Source of the DNA: Eubacteriales bacterium
Lineage (GTDB): Bacteria > Bacillota > Clostridia > Lachnospirales > Lachnospiraceae
Length of the DNA stretch: 64,000 nt
Direction of reading: 5' to 3'
Assembly: GCA_030526665.1 (NCBI GenBank)
Contig: JAUNCI010000005.1
Coordinates: 1-64,000 of the forward strand
Part shown: positions 16,399-28,238 of the stretch, one piece after another
Layout of the letters: every line of letters begins with the position of its first letter
Position numbering within the stretch: position 1 is the first letter of the stretch
The notes under the pieces: model-generated
What the model was told of the DNA's origin: nothing
Seen by the model: only the letters and a program-made list of their open reading frames with translations
The model's database searches: none
Made by a program: the position numbers and the translations under genes

Positions 16399-16522
16399 TT
16401 TTGGTGATTTTTAAACGCATTTTTTAACGTGATTCAAAAGGTGATTCATAAATGTAATTGAAAATCTGTAATGTAAAACCGGATTTAAAAGTTTGTGAAA
16501 AAAGTAACTTTTGTCCCGATTA

Positions 16523-16551
16523 TTGCCATTTCTATGGTGATATGATACAAT
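16523..16551 (+). promoter_or_regulatory. Promoter of ATP synthase operon 1
   Basis: TTGCCA (16523-16528) and TACAAT (16546-16551) are 17 bases apart, about 75 bases before the first gene. The rest of the 303-base gap 16323-16625 holds only the terminator and a repeated GTGATTCA (near 16430 and 16442). Confidence 0.5.
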
Positions 16552-16625
16552 TTCTACTATATGATATCAGTTAAATTGCTTGATTTTAACCGAATAAGTT
16601 ATTAGATAAGAGAGGTATAAAAAGG

Positions 16626-16889
16626 ATGAAACAGTGGACGGAAATATTTAAAAATATTACGATGCTGGGTCAGTTCGGCCTTTCTTTTATTATGCCGACT
16701 TTGATGTGTATACTGCTTTGCTGGTGGCTGAATGCGAAGGTCGGTGTGGGTGCCTGGGTCTATATTCCGGGGTTTATTCTGGGAATGGGCAGTTCCTTTA
16801 TGGTTGCATATAAATTTTATCGTGCCGTTATGCAGCGTGAAAAAAAGGAAAAAAACAAAAAAGGCATTTCTTTTAATGATCATATTTGA
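16626..16889 (+). CDS. AtpZ-like ATP synthase accessory protein
   Basis: An 87-residue protein with two membrane segments (residues ~12-31 and ~40-60) and a basic tail. Position and topology match the AtpZ/gene-1 family at the head of F-ATPase operons, proposed to help c-ring assembly or Mg/Ca transport. The glycine pattern in IPGFILGMGSSFMVAYKFYR fits. The second ATPase operon in this window has no counterpart. Confidence 0.75.
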   Translation: MKQWTEIFKNITMLGQFGLSFIMPTLMCILLCWWLNAKVGVGAWVYIPGFILGMGSSFMVAYKFYRAVMQREKKEKNKKGISFNDHI

Positions 16890-16899
16890 GGTGTAATCT

Positions 16900-17322
16900 A
16901 TGAACAAAATTTTTAAAAATGTGCAGCCGCAGGTTGCAGAACAGACCCAAAAGGTCGCTATGATTACAGGGGGCGGCGTGATTCTGATGTGGATCGCTTT
17001 TTTTGTACTGCATTTGGTGATTCCGGAGAAGGTGGCGTTTGATTATACAGTCTTTTTGGCAGGAGCGATTGGCGGATTAGTTGCGGTGCTTGTATTTTTT
17101 CTAATGGGACTGACCGTTCAGAAAGTTGTCGCAACGGAAGACGAAAGTCATGCAAAGGCTTTGATGCGTGCAGGATATTCAAGACGTATGATGATTCGCG
17201 TGTTATGGGGGATTTTAGCACTTGTTGCACCGTGCTTTCATCCCGTGGCAGGAATTTTACCTTTGATCTTCCCTAATACAGGAATTAAATTATTCTATAA
17301 ATGGATGGCAGGCGTTAAATAA
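16900..17322 (+). CDS. atpI: AtpI-like ATP synthase protein
   Basis: A 140-residue membrane protein with about four hydrophobic segments, 10 bases after the AtpZ-like gene and before the a subunit. This is the usual place of atpI, which assists assembly of the c-ring, notably in Na+ ATPases such as that of Acetobacterium. Sequence similarity in this family is low, so the call leans on position and topology. The central ESHAKALMRAGYSRRMMIRV stretch is basic and cytoplasmic. Confidence 0.7.
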   Translation: MNKIFKNVQPQVAEQTQKVAMITGGGVILMWIAFFVLHLVIPEKVAFDYTVFLAGAIGGLVAVLVFFLMGLTVQKVVATEDESHAKALMRAGYSRRMMIRVLWGILALVAPCFHPVAGILPLIFPNTGIKLFYKWMAGVK

Positions 17323-17388
17323 CGCATCTTTCATTTGTGAAATAATTAAAATTTATATAAATTTCATAGATAGGAGGTGGATAAACCG

Positions 17389-18147
17389 ATGGAATTGGAT
17401 ATTTCCGGAGCAAAGGTCTTTTTTACGGTGCCGATTGATTTCCCGTTTTTTGGCAGGATTCAAATCAGCGAGACCATTGTGTACAGCTGGCTGGTTATGC
17501 TGATCATAACAGGACTTTGCATATGGCTTACACATGACCTGAAGGAGGAAAACATATCCAAGAGACAGGCACTTGCAGAAATGCTTGTGGAGATGGCGAA
17601 TAATTTTGTTACCGGCAATATGGGTGAAAGATTTCGCCATTTGATTCCATTTGTAGCAGCACTGTTTACGACAAGTTTGGTTTCAAACATGATCAGCCTT
17701 GTGGGACTGAGAAGTCCGACAGCAGATCTGTCAACGGAAGCTGCCTGGGCAACAATCGTTTTCATTATGATTACTGCACAGAAAATTAAAACAAATGGAG
17801 TTGGCGGCTACCTGAAGGATTTCACAACGCCGATACCGATTATGACACCATTTAATATTTTGTCAGAACTTGCCACACCGGTAAGTATGGCATGTCGTCA
17901 TTTTGGTAACATTCTTTCAGGCGTAGTAATCAATGGATTACTCTACACAGCACTGGCGCTGGCCAGTTCTGCATTATTTGGATTGATTCCGGGTGTTGTC
18001 GGGGATGTTCTGGCAAAGATTCCGTTTTTGGATGTCGGACTGCCCGCAGTATTGTCTGTATATTTTGACTGGTTTACCGGTGTAATGCAGGCATTCATAT
18101 TCTGTATGCTGACAGTTATGTATATTGCAAACGCAGCAGAGGAATGA
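17389..18147 (+). CDS. atpB: ATP synthase subunit a, operon 1
   Basis: A 252-residue Fo stator subunit that forms the ion half-channels against the c-ring. The essential arginine is in SMACRHFGNILSG, in place of the more usual RLFGN. The final helix has YFDWFTGVMQAFIFCMLTVMYI. AGGAGGT lies 10 bases before the ATG at 17389; an in-frame GTG at 17377 is inside that site and is rejected. The paralogue in operon 2 differs in having an extra N-terminal membrane segment. Two tandem hairpin repeats follow before the c gene. Confidence 0.92.
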   Translation: MELDISGAKVFFTVPIDFPFFGRIQISETIVYSWLVMLIITGLCIWLTHDLKEENISKRQALAEMLVEMANNFVTGNMGERFRHLIPFVAALFTTSLVSNMISLVGLRSPTADLSTEAAWATIVFIMITAQKIKTNGVGGYLKDFTTPIPIMTPFNILSELATPVSMACRHFGNILSGVVINGLLYTALALASSALFGLIPGVVGDVLAKIPFLDVGLPAVLSVYFDWFTGVMQAFIFCMLTVMYIANAAEE

Positions 18148-18152
18148 GAATA

Positions 18153-18180
18153 AGTATCTAGGATGGTTCTGAATAGATAC
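18153..18180 (+). repeat. Dispersed hairpin repeat, copy 2 (CTGAAT loop)
   Basis: GTATCT (18154-18159) pairs with AGATAC (18175-18180) around a 15-base loop ending GGTTCTGAAT. It lies in the atpB-atpE gap and is in tandem with copy 3. Confidence 0.6.
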
Positions 18181-18186
18181 GAAAAA

Positions 18187-18216
18187 TCGTAATTAAAAAG
18201 TGCTGAATAATTACGA
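18187..18216 (+). repeat. Dispersed hairpin repeat, copy 3 (CTGAAT loop)
   Basis: TCGTAATT (18187-18194) pairs with AATTACGA (18209-18216) around a 14-base loop ending GTGCTGAAT. The stem sequence differs from copies 1 and 2 on both arms, so pairing is kept while the loop is conserved. Confidence 0.6.
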
Positions 18217-18239
18217 AGGCTAAATTTTGATTATAATAA

Positions 18240-18536
<297 letters not shown>

Positions 18537-18646
18537 TCATTGTCGGAAAATTCTCTATATACACAGTGTTTAAACGGTATTGTGTTTTGAGAATAAGAAT
18601 ATTTATGAAAGGGCGCAAAGCGCCGGATTAACAGGAGGTTACACAC

Positions 18647-19150
18647 ATGGATGCACAGAATTTAGTTGGTATCGTGCCATGGACTTTTGTGGCGCAGATT
18701 TGCAACCTTTTTATCCAGGTGTATCTCATTAAGCGTTTTCTTTTTAAACCGATCAATGAAATGCTGGCTAAGCGTAAAGCAAAAGCAGATGCGCAGATTC
18801 AGGATGCGGTAAAGGCAAAAGAAGAAGCACAGGCTATGAAAACTGAGTATGAACAGAATATGCAGGATGCAAAAACAAAGGCTAACGATATTGTTGCACA
18901 GGCACAGAAAACAGCTTCTATTGAGAGCGAAACAATGATCAGAGAAGCGCAGCAGCAGGTTGCGGCAATTAAAGCCAAAGCAGAAGCTGACATAGCTCAG
19001 GAAAAACGCAAAGCGGTTAATGAGATCAAAGATGAAATCGGTGATATTGCGATGGAAATTGCCGGTAAAGTGATTGAAAGAGAAATCTGTGAAGACGACC
19101 ATACAAAATTAATTGATGAATTTATTGCGAATGTAGGTGAGACATCATGA
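18647..19150 (+). CDS. atpF: ATP synthase subunit b, operon 1
   Basis: A 167-residue peripheral-stalk subunit: one N-terminal membrane helix (residues ~12-30) followed by a long Ala/Lys/Glu-rich coiled coil and a C-terminal part that binds delta. ACAGGAGG precedes the ATG. Its stop overlaps the start of atpH by four bases (ATGA). Confidence 0.92.
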   Translation: MDAQNLVGIVPWTFVAQICNLFIQVYLIKRFLFKPINEMLAKRKAKADAQIQDAVKAKEEAQAMKTEYEQNMQDAKTKANDIVAQAQKTASIESETMIREAQQQVAAIKAKAEADIAQEKRKAVNEIKDEIGDIAMEIAGKVIEREICEDDHTKLIDEFIANVGETS

Positions 19151-19686
19151 CACAGACTGCCAGAGTATATGGCGGCAGTATGTATGATCTTGCCGTCGAG
19201 GAAAAGATTGCGGATGCAGCATTAGAGCAGCTGACTCAGATTCGTGTTTTATTCCGTGAGAACCCGGATTATTTAAGCTTACTTTCCAATCCGGCTATTC
19301 CTAAGGAAAAAAGAACGGAAATGATTGACGAAGCATTTGCAAATCAGGCAGAAAAATATATTGTGAACTTTTTGAAGCTGCTGTGTGAACGTGGTATTCT
19401 GCGTGAATTCGCAGGGTGCTGTGAAGAGTTTACACGCCGCTACAATGCAGATCACGGCATCTCTGAGGCAATCGTGACAAGTGCGATTGCGCTTAGTGAG
19501 GTACAGATGAATACTCTCAGAGAGAAACTGGAAAAGATGACAGGGAAAAGAATTTCTCTGATTCAGAAAAAAGATGCATCCGTTTTGGGAGGCCTGAGAG
19601 TAGAACTGGAAGGAAAACTGTTAGACGGAACGGTTCAGGGACGTCTTGCGGGCATTTCCAAGAAACTGGATGAAATCATTGTTTAA
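19147..19686 (+). CDS. atpH: ATP synthase subunit delta, operon 1
   Basis: A complete 179-residue delta subunit. The N-terminal helical bundle (to about residue 105) normally binds the N-terminal helices of alpha. The C-terminal domain (ISEAIVTSA onward) binds subunit b and ends with the conserved [20 protein letters not shown] element. It is the useful yardstick for the second operon, whose alpha subunit begins with a copy of only this C-terminal domain. Confidence 0.92.
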   Translation: MTQTARVYGGSMYDLAVEEKIADAALEQLTQIRVLFRENPDYLSLLSNPAIPKEKRTEMIDEAFANQAEKYIVNFLKLLCERGILREFAGCCEEFTRRYNADHGISEAIVTSAIALSEVQMNTLREKLEKMTGKRISLIQKKDASVLGGLRVELEGKLLDGTVQGRLAGISKKLDEIIV

Positions 19687-19715
19687 CACATTGTATAAAA
19701 GGATGGAACGGAAAA

Positions 19716-21242
19716 ATGCAATTAAAACCTGAAGAAATATCCAATGTCATCCGAAGCCAGATAAAATACTATGAAAATACGATTCAGCAGAACGAGACCG
19801 GCACGATTCTCACGGTAGGTGATGGTATCGCCAGAGCAAGCGGCCTTGTTAACTGTATGGCAGGCGAGTTGCTGGAATTCGAAGACGGAAGCTTCGGAAT
19901 GGCACAAAACCTGGAAGAAAACAGCGTATCTATTGTATTGTTTGGTTCAGATGAAAAAATCGGAGAAGGTCAGACAGTAAAACGTACCGGAAAAGTTGTA
20001 TCGGTTCCGGTAGGTGAAAATATGATCGGTCGAGTTGTAAATGCACTTGGACAGCCAATCGACGGAGCCGGACCGATCGTAACAGACACATATAGAGCAA
20101 TTGAAAGCCCTGCACCGGGTATCTGTGAGAGAAAATCCGTACACGAACCGCTGCAGACCGGAATCAAAGCGATCGACTCAATGGTTCCAATCGGACGTGG
20201 ACAGCGAGAATTGATCATCGGTGACCGTCAGACCGGTAAAACAACAATTGCGACAGATACAATCATTAACCAGAAGGGAAAAGATGTAATCTGTATTTAT
20301 GTAGCTATCGGTCAGAAACGTTCAACCGTAGCGACACTCGTAGAAACACTTTCTAAAAATGGTGCGATGGATTATACCATCGTTGTTGCGGCTACTGCAT
20401 CTGATGCAAGTCCGCTGCAGTATATTGCACCATATTCAGGATGTGCAATGGGTGAATATTTCATGGCCCAGGGAAAACACGTGCTGATTATCTATGATGA
20501 TTTAAGTAAACATGCGGTTGCATATCGAGCACTTTCGCTGCTGATTCGCCGTCCGCCGGGACGAGAAGCATATCCGGGTGATGTATTCTATCTGCACTCC
20601 AGACTTCTGGAACGTGCGGCAAAGCTTGATGATGAACATGGCGGTGGTTCTTTAACAGCACTTCCGATCATTGAAACACAGGCAGGGGATGTATCTGCTT
20701 ATATTCCTACAAACGTTATTTCCATCACAGACGGACAGATCTTCCTTGAGACAGAGCTGTTCCACTCAGGTGTTATGCCTGCGGTAAACCCGGGTATCTC
20801 CGTATCTCGAGTTGGTGGTAATGCGCAGATCAAGGCAATGAAAAAGGTTGCCGGAACATTGAAACTGATTTATTCACAGTATCGTGAACTTCAAAGCTTT
20901 GCTCAGTTCGGATCCGATCTTGATGCGGATACCAAAGCGCGTCTGGATCAGGGTGCACGTATTGTGGAGGTACTGAAACAGGATCAGAACGAGCCGGTTC
21001 CGGTAGAAAAACAGGTTGCTATTTTATATGCTGTAACAAAGGGAATCCTTTCTTCCGTTGCAGTAGCGGATGTTCGCAAATATGAAAAAGAACTTTATCT
21101 GTATCTGGATCAGAATGCGGAAGGATCTGCGGTCATGCAGGAAATCCGTACATCAGGCAAGCTGGAAGCAGATACAGAAGAGAAACTGAAAACAGTTCTC
21201 GAAACATATACAAAAGAGTTTTTAAATCGAAAACCAGAATGA
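19716..21242 (+). CDS. atpA: ATP synthase subunit alpha, operon 1
   Basis: A 508-residue non-catalytic nucleotide-binding subunit of F1. The N-terminal helix [15 protein letters not shown] is the normal delta-binding segment. The P-loop GDRQTGKTT lies near residues 169-177, and the signature [14 protein letters not shown] near 350-365. Length and domain layout are standard. Confidence 0.96.
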   Translation: MQLKPEEISNVIRSQIKYYENTIQQNETGTILTVGDGIARASGLVNCMAGELLEFEDGSFGMAQNLEENSVSIVLFGSDEKIGEGQTVKRTGKVVSVPVGENMIGRVVNALGQPIDGAGPIVTDTYRAIESPAPGICERKSVHEPLQTGIKAIDSMVPIGRGQRELIIGDRQTGKTTIATDTIINQKGKDVICIYVAIGQKRSTVATLVETLSKNGAMDYTIVVAATASDASPLQYIAPYSGCAMGEYFMAQGKHVLIIYDDLSKHAVAYRALSLLIRRPPGREAYPGDVFYLHSRLLERAAKLDDEHGGGSLTALPIIETQAGDVSAYIPTNVISITDGQIFLETELFHSGVMPAVNPGISVSRVGGNAQIKAMKKVAGTLKLIYSQYRELQSFAQFGSDLDADTKARLDQGARIVEVLKQDQNEPVPVEKQVAILYAVTKGILSSVAVADVRKYEKELYLYLDQNAEGSAVMQEIRTSGKLEADTEEKLKTVLETYTKEFLNRKPE

Positions 21243-21262
21243 TGTGATGAAGGAGGAAGCCT

Positions 21263-22126
21263 ATGGCTGCAAATATGAAAGCGGTAAAGCTGCGAATCAA
21301 AAGTGTGCAGAGCACGATGCAGATTACCAAGGCAATGGAACTTGTAGCATCCTCCAAACTGCGTAAAGCAAAAGAAAGAGCAGAAACCTGCCGTCCTTAT
21401 TTCCGAACACTTCACAGTACACTGAAATCTATTGCAGTGGGAAATACTGATTTTATGTCTGTCTATGCAAAAGAAGCTGAAAATCAGAAAGTCTGCTATG
21501 TAGTAATCGGTGGAGACAGAGGTCTTGCAGGCGGATACAATTCCAATCTGTTTAAGTGCCTGGAAGCGGACAGTAAGGGAAAAGAATATGTTGTTCTTCC
21601 GATTGGGAAAAAAGCATTGGAATATTTTCAAAGACGCGGAGTTGAAATTGTGACAGAAGAATATGCAACGGTAGCTGATGTGAACGTTGCAGATTGTTAC
21701 ACAATGGCCAAAATGCTTTGTGAAAAATTCCGTTTGGGAGAATTCGGACATATTGAATTGTGCTATACAAATTTTATTTCTATGTTATCACAGCAGCCGG
21801 AAGTTTTTTCAATGCTCCCATTGAAAGATCTGACTAAGGATGAAGATGATAAAACAAATGAACCGATTAAAGAATTGATTCTTTATGAGCCGGATAGTAC
21901 GACTGTTTTTGATGCAATCGTACCGGAATATCTGGCAGGATTAATCTATGGCGGCGTTTGTGAAGGCCTTGCAAGTGAGTTGGCAGCAAGACGTACAGCC
22001 ATGGATGCGGCGACAAAGAATGCCGGCGAGATGATCGATAAGCTGAATCTGTATTACAACAGAGCTCGTCAGGCAAGTATTACGCAGGAAATCACGGAGA
22101 TTGTTGCAGGCGCAGAAGGTCTGTAA
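21263..22126 (+). CDS. atpG: ATP synthase subunit gamma, operon 1
   Basis: A 287-residue central rotor shaft: N- and C-terminal helices forming the coiled coil (MQITKAMELVASSKL and ARQASITQEITEIVAGA) around a Rossmann-like domain with the conserved VIGGDRGLAGGYN. AAGGAGG precedes the ATG. Confidence 0.95.
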   Translation: MAANMKAVKLRIKSVQSTMQITKAMELVASSKLRKAKERAETCRPYFRTLHSTLKSIAVGNTDFMSVYAKEAENQKVCYVVIGGDRGLAGGYNSNLFKCLEADSKGKEYVVLPIGKKALEYFQRRGVEIVTEEYATVADVNVADCYTMAKMLCEKFRLGEFGHIELCYTNFISMLSQQPEVFSMLPLKDLTKDEDDKTNEPIKELILYEPDSTTVFDAIVPEYLAGLIYGGVCEGLASELAARRTAMDAATKNAGEMIDKLNLYYNRARQASITQEITEIVAGAEGL

Positions 22127-22176
22127 TGAGATAAAAAATATTACACTATTTAGTTAAGGATTAAGGAGATTCATAA

Positions 22177-23571
<1,395 letters not shown>

Positions 23572-23583
23572 AGGAGAATGCTT

Positions 23584-23982
23584 ATGAGCACCTTTATGCT
23601 TCAAATAGGAACACCGGACGGACTTTTGTTTGAGGGTGAAGTAGAACGTGTAGTTTGTCGTTCTATTACCGGAGACCTGGCAATCATGGCAAAACATATC
23701 AATTTCTGTACCGCTCTCGGTATGGGAAATGCGCATGTTGTTATGGCTGACGGGACGCGTAAAAGTGCGGCCTGCATCGGTGGAATGCTTACCGTTATGA
23801 ATGGTGAATGCCATTTGCTTGCAACGACCTGGGAATGGGTTGAAGATATCGATCAGGAAAGAGCACAGCGTGCAAAAGAAAAAGCAGAGGCACGTCTGGC
23901 AGAGAAAAACCTGTCCGAACAGGAATATCAGGTTGCCAGAGCAAAGCTTCAGAGAGCTTTGGTTCGTCTTGGAGCAAAATAA
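23584..23982 (+). CDS. atpC: ATP synthase subunit epsilon, operon 1
   Basis: A 132-residue subunit with an N-terminal beta-sandwich and a C-terminal helical hairpin rich in Ala, Lys and Glu that can regulate ATP hydrolysis. The ATG at 23584 is chosen over the one at 23578 because AAGGAG ends at 23576, leaving seven bases to the second ATG. It closes operon 1; the following aminotransferase gene begins 34 bases later and may be read through. Confidence 0.9.
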   Translation: MSTFMLQIGTPDGLLFEGEVERVVCRSITGDLAIMAKHINFCTALGMGNAHVVMADGTRKSAACIGGMLTVMNGECHLLATTWEWVEDIDQERAQRAKEKAEARLAEKNLSEQEYQVARAKLQRALVRLGAK

Positions 23983-24016
23983 AATAGATTTAAATTTTGG
24001 TTAGGAGAAAATTATT

Positions 24017-25204
24017 ATGATCGCAGAAAAAATGAAACCATTCGTTCAGAATAATTCTGCAATTCGAATGATGTTTGAAGAGGGAAATCGACTCCGCTCT
24101 ATCTACGGAGCTGACAAAGTATTTGATTTTAGTTTGGGAAATCCGTCGGTACCGGCGCCGGATTGTATACGTGAAGCAATCATTGAACTTGTAAACGAAG
24201 TGGAGCCAACCGTTCTGCACGGCTATATGAGTAATGCCGGATTTGAAGACGTACGCCAGACAATTGCTGAGTCATTAAATAGAAGATTTGGAACTGCTTT
24301 TTCTGCGAAAAACCTGATCATGACAGTTGGTGCTGCCAGTGGTTTAAATATTATTCTCAAGGCAATTACAAATCCGGGTGAAGAAATCATTACATTTGCA
24401 CCGTATTTCCTGGAATATGGTTCCTATGTCAGAAATTACGATGGAAAACTTGTGACAATTTCACCGGATACCACAACATTCCAGCCTAACCTCAAAGAAT
24501 TTGAGGAAAAAATTACTGCAAACACCAGAGCAGTAATTGTGAATACACCACATAATCCAACAGGTGTTGTATATTCAGAAGAAACAATTAAAAAACTTGC
24601 GTCAATTCTGGAAGAAAAACAAAAAGAATTTGGTACAGTTATTTATCTGATTTCTGATGAACCATACAGAGAGCTTGCATATGATGGAGTAGAGGTTCCG
24701 TATTTGACAAAATACTATGCAAATACAATTGTTGGATATTCATACAGTAAATCCCTGTCACTTCCGGGAGAACGTATTGGATACGTTGTAATTCCGGATG
24801 AAGCAGATGGAAGTGAAGAATTGATTTCAGCAGCAACGATTGCAAATCGTATCAACGGAAGTGTAAATGCACCTTCTCTGATGCAGAAGGTAATCGCAAA
24901 ATGTGTCGATGCGGAAGTAGATGTGAGTGCATATGATAAAAACCGTACTGCGCTGTATAATGGGCTGAAAGAATGTGGATTTGAATGTATCAAACCACAG
25001 GGGGCATTTTATCTCTTTGTAAAATCACCGGTTGAAAATGAAAAGGAATTCTGTGAGGCCGGAAAGAAATACAATATTCTCATGGTACCGGGAAGTTCTT
25101 TTGCATGCCCGGGTTACGTAAGACTTGCATATTGTGTTTCTTATGATACGATTATAAATTCATTGCCTGCATTCAAAAAACTTGCAGAGGAATTTGGATT
25201 ATAA
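24017..25204 (+). CDS. Class I/II aminotransferase, AspC/PatA-like
   Basis: A 395-residue PLP enzyme. The substrate/cofactor contacts are seen in VFDFSLGNPSVPAPD, NTPHNPTGVVYS, and ISDEPYREL. The PLP lysine is in SYSKSLSLPGERIG near residue 240, and the carboxylate-binding arginine in VRLAYC near the C-terminus. It belongs to the broad aspartate/aromatic/branched-chain group; the substrate is not predictable. It directly follows ATP synthase operon 1 on the same strand and ends at a strong bidirectional terminator. Confidence 0.88.
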   Translation: MIAEKMKPFVQNNSAIRMMFEEGNRLRSIYGADKVFDFSLGNPSVPAPDCIREAIIELVNEVEPTVLHGYMSNAGFEDVRQTIAESLNRRFGTAFSAKNLIMTVGAASGLNIILKAITNPGEEIITFAPYFLEYGSYVRNYDGKLVTISPDTTTFQPNLKEFEEKITANTRAVIVNTPHNPTGVVYSEETIKKLASILEEKQKEFGTVIYLISDEPYRELAYDGVEVPYLTKYYANTIVGYSYSKSLSLPGERIGYVVIPDEADGSEELISAATIANRINGSVNAPSLMQKVIAKCVDAEVDVSAYDKNRTALYNGLKECGFECIKPQGAFYLFVKSPVENEKEFCEAGKKYNILMVPGSSFACPGYVRLAYCVSYDTIINSLPAFKKLAEEFGL

Positions 25205-25241
25205 AATCAGAAACAAAGATAAAAATAAGAGTAACAATAAC

Positions 25242-25279
25242 AAAAAGGCGAATCATGCATCAGCATGATTCGCCTTTTT
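25242..25279. terminator. Bidirectional terminator between the aminotransferase gene and typA
   Basis: GGCGAATCATGC (25247-25258) pairs perfectly with GCATGATTCGCC (25263-25274) around ATCA, with five A before and five T after, so it can stop transcription from both sides. Confidence 0.9.
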
Positions 25280-25316
25280 GTTATGTGCCATACGGCATCT
25301 ATGTTTCTATGTAGTA

Positions 25317-27149
25317 TCAGCTTTTTCTGAATGCAGCTCTTTTACGTTCACGAGGATCGAGAATTCGTTTTCTGATACGAAGACTGCTTGGTGTTACTTC
25401 GAGAAGTTCGTCCTGATCGATGTATTCAATAGACTGTTCCAGACTGAGAATTCTAGGTGGAACGAGTTTGAGGGCTTCATCTGCGGAGGAAGAACGTGTA
25501 TTGGTCAGATGTTTTGTCTTACATACATTTAACTCAATATCTTCTGTTTTTCCGTTCTGGCCGATAACCATACCGCTGTATACTTTTTCGCCAGGTCCGA
25601 CAAATAGTGTACCACGTTCCTGAGCAGAGAACAGACCATAAGTAACAGTCTCACCATTTTCAAAGGCAATCAGAGAACCCTGTTTACGATACTGGAAGTC
25701 TCCGCGATATGCTTCATATCCATCAAAAATGGTATTCAAAATACCGGTACCTTTTGTGGATGTCAGGAAATCGCCTCGGAAACCGATCAGACCACGTGAC
25801 GGAATACGGAATTCCAGACGAATGGAACCATCGCTGGCAGGAGTCATAGACTGAAGTTCGCCTTTACGTTCGCTGAGTTTCTGAATAATCGTTCCGGAAA
25901 ATTCCTCCGGAACATCAATGTATGCAATTTCCATCGGCTCAAGTTTTTTCTGATGATCATCAAATTTGAAAAGTACTTCCGGTTTGCTGACTGCAAATTC
26001 ATATCCTTCGCGGCGCATGTTTTCGATTAAAACAGATAAGTGAAGTTCTCCACGGCCGGATACTTTGAAACATTCAGTGGTTTCTGTATCTTCAACACGA
26101 AGGCTGACATCCGTGTTTAATTCACGATAGAGACGATCACGCAGATGACGGGAGGTGATATATTTTCCTTCCTGTCCTGCAAGCGGGCTGTCATTTACCA
26201 GGAAATTCATAGCGATGGTAGGCTCTGAGATTTTCTGGAATGGGATGGCAACCGGGTTATCGCCGCCACAAAGAGTATCCCCGATGTGAATATCTGAAAT
26301 ACCTGAAATTGCAACGATGGAACCAACGGAAGCTTCTGTTACTTCCACTTTGTCCAGACCTTCAAATTCATATAATTTGCTGATTTTTACTTTCTGACGT
26401 TTGCTTTCATCATGATGGTTTACCAGAGTAACTTCTTGATTTACGCGAATGGTACCATTTTCTACTTTACCAACACCGATACGTCCAACGTATTCATTAT
26501 AATCAATTGTGCTGATAAGAACCTGTGTATCTGCTTCTGTGTCACCCTGTGGAGCAGGAATGTATTTCAAAATTGTTTCAAACAGTGGTTCCATGCTATC
26601 CGGTGTATCAGCCAGGTCAAGTACGGCGTGACCTGCTTTAGCAGAAGCATACAAAAATGGGCAGTCAAGCTGTTCGTCAGATGCTTCAAGGTCCATAAGA
26701 AGTTCAAGAACTTCATCGATTACCTCATCCGGTCTGGCTTCAGGACGGTCGATTTTGTTGATACAGACGATTACATGAAGATCGAGTTCCAGTGCTTTTT
26801 TCAAAACGAATTTTGTCTGTGGCATTGCACCTTCAAATGCGTCAACGAGAAGGATGACACCATCAACCATTTTTAAAACACGTTCTACTTCGCCGCCGAA
26901 GTCTGCATGTCCTGGTGTATCAATGATATTGATTTTGGTATTTTTGTAATGAATGGCTGTGTTTTTGGAAAGAATGGTAATTCCTCTTTCGCGTTCCAGG
27001 TCATTGGAGTCCATGACACGTTCTGCGACAGCCTGGTTTTCACGGAATACACCGCTCTGATGTAAAAGCTGGTCAACCAGTGTCGTTTTACCGTGGTCGA
27101 CATGAGCGATGATTGCAACGTTACGAATGTCTTCTCTAACTGTATTCAT
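25317..27149 (-). CDS. typA: Translational GTPase TypA/BipA
   Basis: A 610-residue ribosome-associated GTPase of the EF-G family involved in 50S assembly and stress adaptation. The G1 motif is [10 protein letters not shown] near residue 15. RERGITI follows in switch I, then [15 protein letters not shown] (G3) and [13 protein letters not shown] (G4). Domains III and V and the TypA-specific C-terminal domain follow in the usual order. The ATG at 27149 has AAGGA upstream; a longer reading to 27188 has none. Confidence 0.96.
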   Translation of the reverse strand: MNTVREDIRNVAIIAHVDHGKTTLVDQLLHQSGVFRENQAVAERVMDSNDLERERGITILSKNTAIHYKNTKINIIDTPGHADFGGEVERVLKMVDGVILLVDAFEGAMPQTKFVLKKALELDLHVIVCINKIDRPEARPDEVIDEVLELLMDLEASDEQLDCPFLYASAKAGHAVLDLADTPDSMEPLFETILKYIPAPQGDTEADTQVLISTIDYNEYVGRIGVGKVENGTIRVNQEVTLVNHHDESKRQKVKISKLYEFEGLDKVEVTEASVGSIVAISGISDIHIGDTLCGGDNPVAIPFQKISEPTIAMNFLVNDSPLAGQEGKYITSRHLRDRLYRELNTDVSLRVEDTETTECFKVSGRGELHLSVLIENMRREGYEFAVSKPEVLFKFDDHQKKLEPMEIAYIDVPEEFSGTIIQKLSERKGELQSMTPASDGSIRLEFRIPSRGLIGFRGDFLTSTKGTGILNTIFDGYEAYRGDFQYRKQGSLIAFENGETVTYGLFSAQERGTLFVGPGEKVYSGMVIGQNGKTEDIELNVCKTKHLTNTRSSSADEALKLVPPRILSLEQSIEYIDQDELLEVTPSSLRIRKRILDPRERKRAAFRKS

Positions 27150-27260
27150 AAATGAATCCTTTCTTTCAATATAAAATAAATAAAACAAGTTAATATGTGT
27201 AGGATCTTTCGTACAGGAAAAGGGCTTCCTGTGTATCCGATTTTTTATTTCCGATTTTTC

Positions 27261-27288
27261 AGTTTACCACAATTTTTTGGAATTACAA
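27261..27288 (-). promoter_or_regulatory. Promoter of typA
   Basis: On the minus strand TTGTAA (27283-27288) and TAAACT (27261-27266) are 16 bases apart. The ~110-base leader contains a small hairpin (CAGGAA with TTCCTG, near 27214-27231). Confidence 0.45.
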
Positions 27289-27426
27289 GATAATACATGC
27301 GTTTTTCTTATGAAAATAGCGATTTTCGTAGAACGAATTGAGTTCTAATATCAAATTTTTTTGCATATATACAGTGTACAGGGACTTTTAGATACCCTAG
27401 TATACAAAGAGAGAGAGGAACTCAAA

Positions 27427-28077
27427 ATGTTAGAAACAATGATTCCGGAAAACACAATGGAATACAACCAGGTAATGATCACCGGGCAAATCGTATCGGA
27501 ATTTGCTTTTCACCACACGGCTTTTCATGAGGATTTTTATATGGTGAAGGTTCGTGTGGGAAGAATGAGCGAGACGGTTGATTTAATTCCTGTTATGGTT
27601 TCAGAGAGGATTTTGGATGTAAATGGCAGCTATAATGGAAGGTATGTGGAAATTCATGGACAGTTTCGTTCTTATAATAGGAAAGAAGAACAGCATAATC
27701 ATCTGCTTTTATCCGTGTTTGCCAGAGAAATCTATTTTGTGAAGGATCGAAAGATGATAAAAGAAAAATTATCCATGAATGAAATATTTCTGGATGGCTA
27801 TATCTGTAAACCGCCCGTTTACCGAAAAACACCATTGGGACGAGAGATTACGGATATCATGATGGCAGTAAACAGATCTTATGGAAAAGCAGATTATATC
27901 CCCTGTATCTGCTGGGGGCGAACCGCAAGATATGTAGCAGGGTTCGAAGTGGGCGCTCGGGTGGTGATCCGTGGACGTGTACAGAGCAGAGAGTATATTA
28001 AAAAGGATGAAACACAGCATCCGGATAAACACATAGCATATGAAGTCTCTATCAGTAAGCTGGAATGTCGCTGCTGA
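27427..28077 (+). CDS. Double OB-fold protein, SSB-like
   Basis: A 216-residue protein that reads as two OB folds of about 100 residues. The first begins NQVMITGQIVSEFAFHH and the second MNEIFLDGYICKPPVYRK; the second closely matches SSB/PriB-type domains (TDIMMAVNRSY, IPCICWGRTA, RVVIRGRVQSREY). It lacks the acidic DDIPF-type tail by which true SSB recruits partners. It is probably a single-stranded nucleic acid binder with a specialised role. AGGA before the ATG at 27427 supports this start. Confidence 0.75.
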   Translation: MLETMIPENTMEYNQVMITGQIVSEFAFHHTAFHEDFYMVKVRVGRMSETVDLIPVMVSERILDVNGSYNGRYVEIHGQFRSYNRKEEQHNHLLLSVFAREIYFVKDRKMIKEKLSMNEIFLDGYICKPPVYRKTPLGREITDIMMAVNRSYGKADYIPCICWGRTARYVAGFEVGARVVIRGRVQSREYIKKDETQHPDKHIAYEVSISKLECRC

Positions 28078-28238
28078 GAACGGACAGAACTGTGAGATTA
28101 CCCGATAAAGGCACATCATCCGGGGCTCAATAGAAATTAGAACGGTTCCGTACTTGCATTTATAAATAAACTGCGTTATTATTAACGAAATATGAAGATA
28201 TTTTTTTAGTAAAGAATAGTAGTGAAGAGGAAATACTT

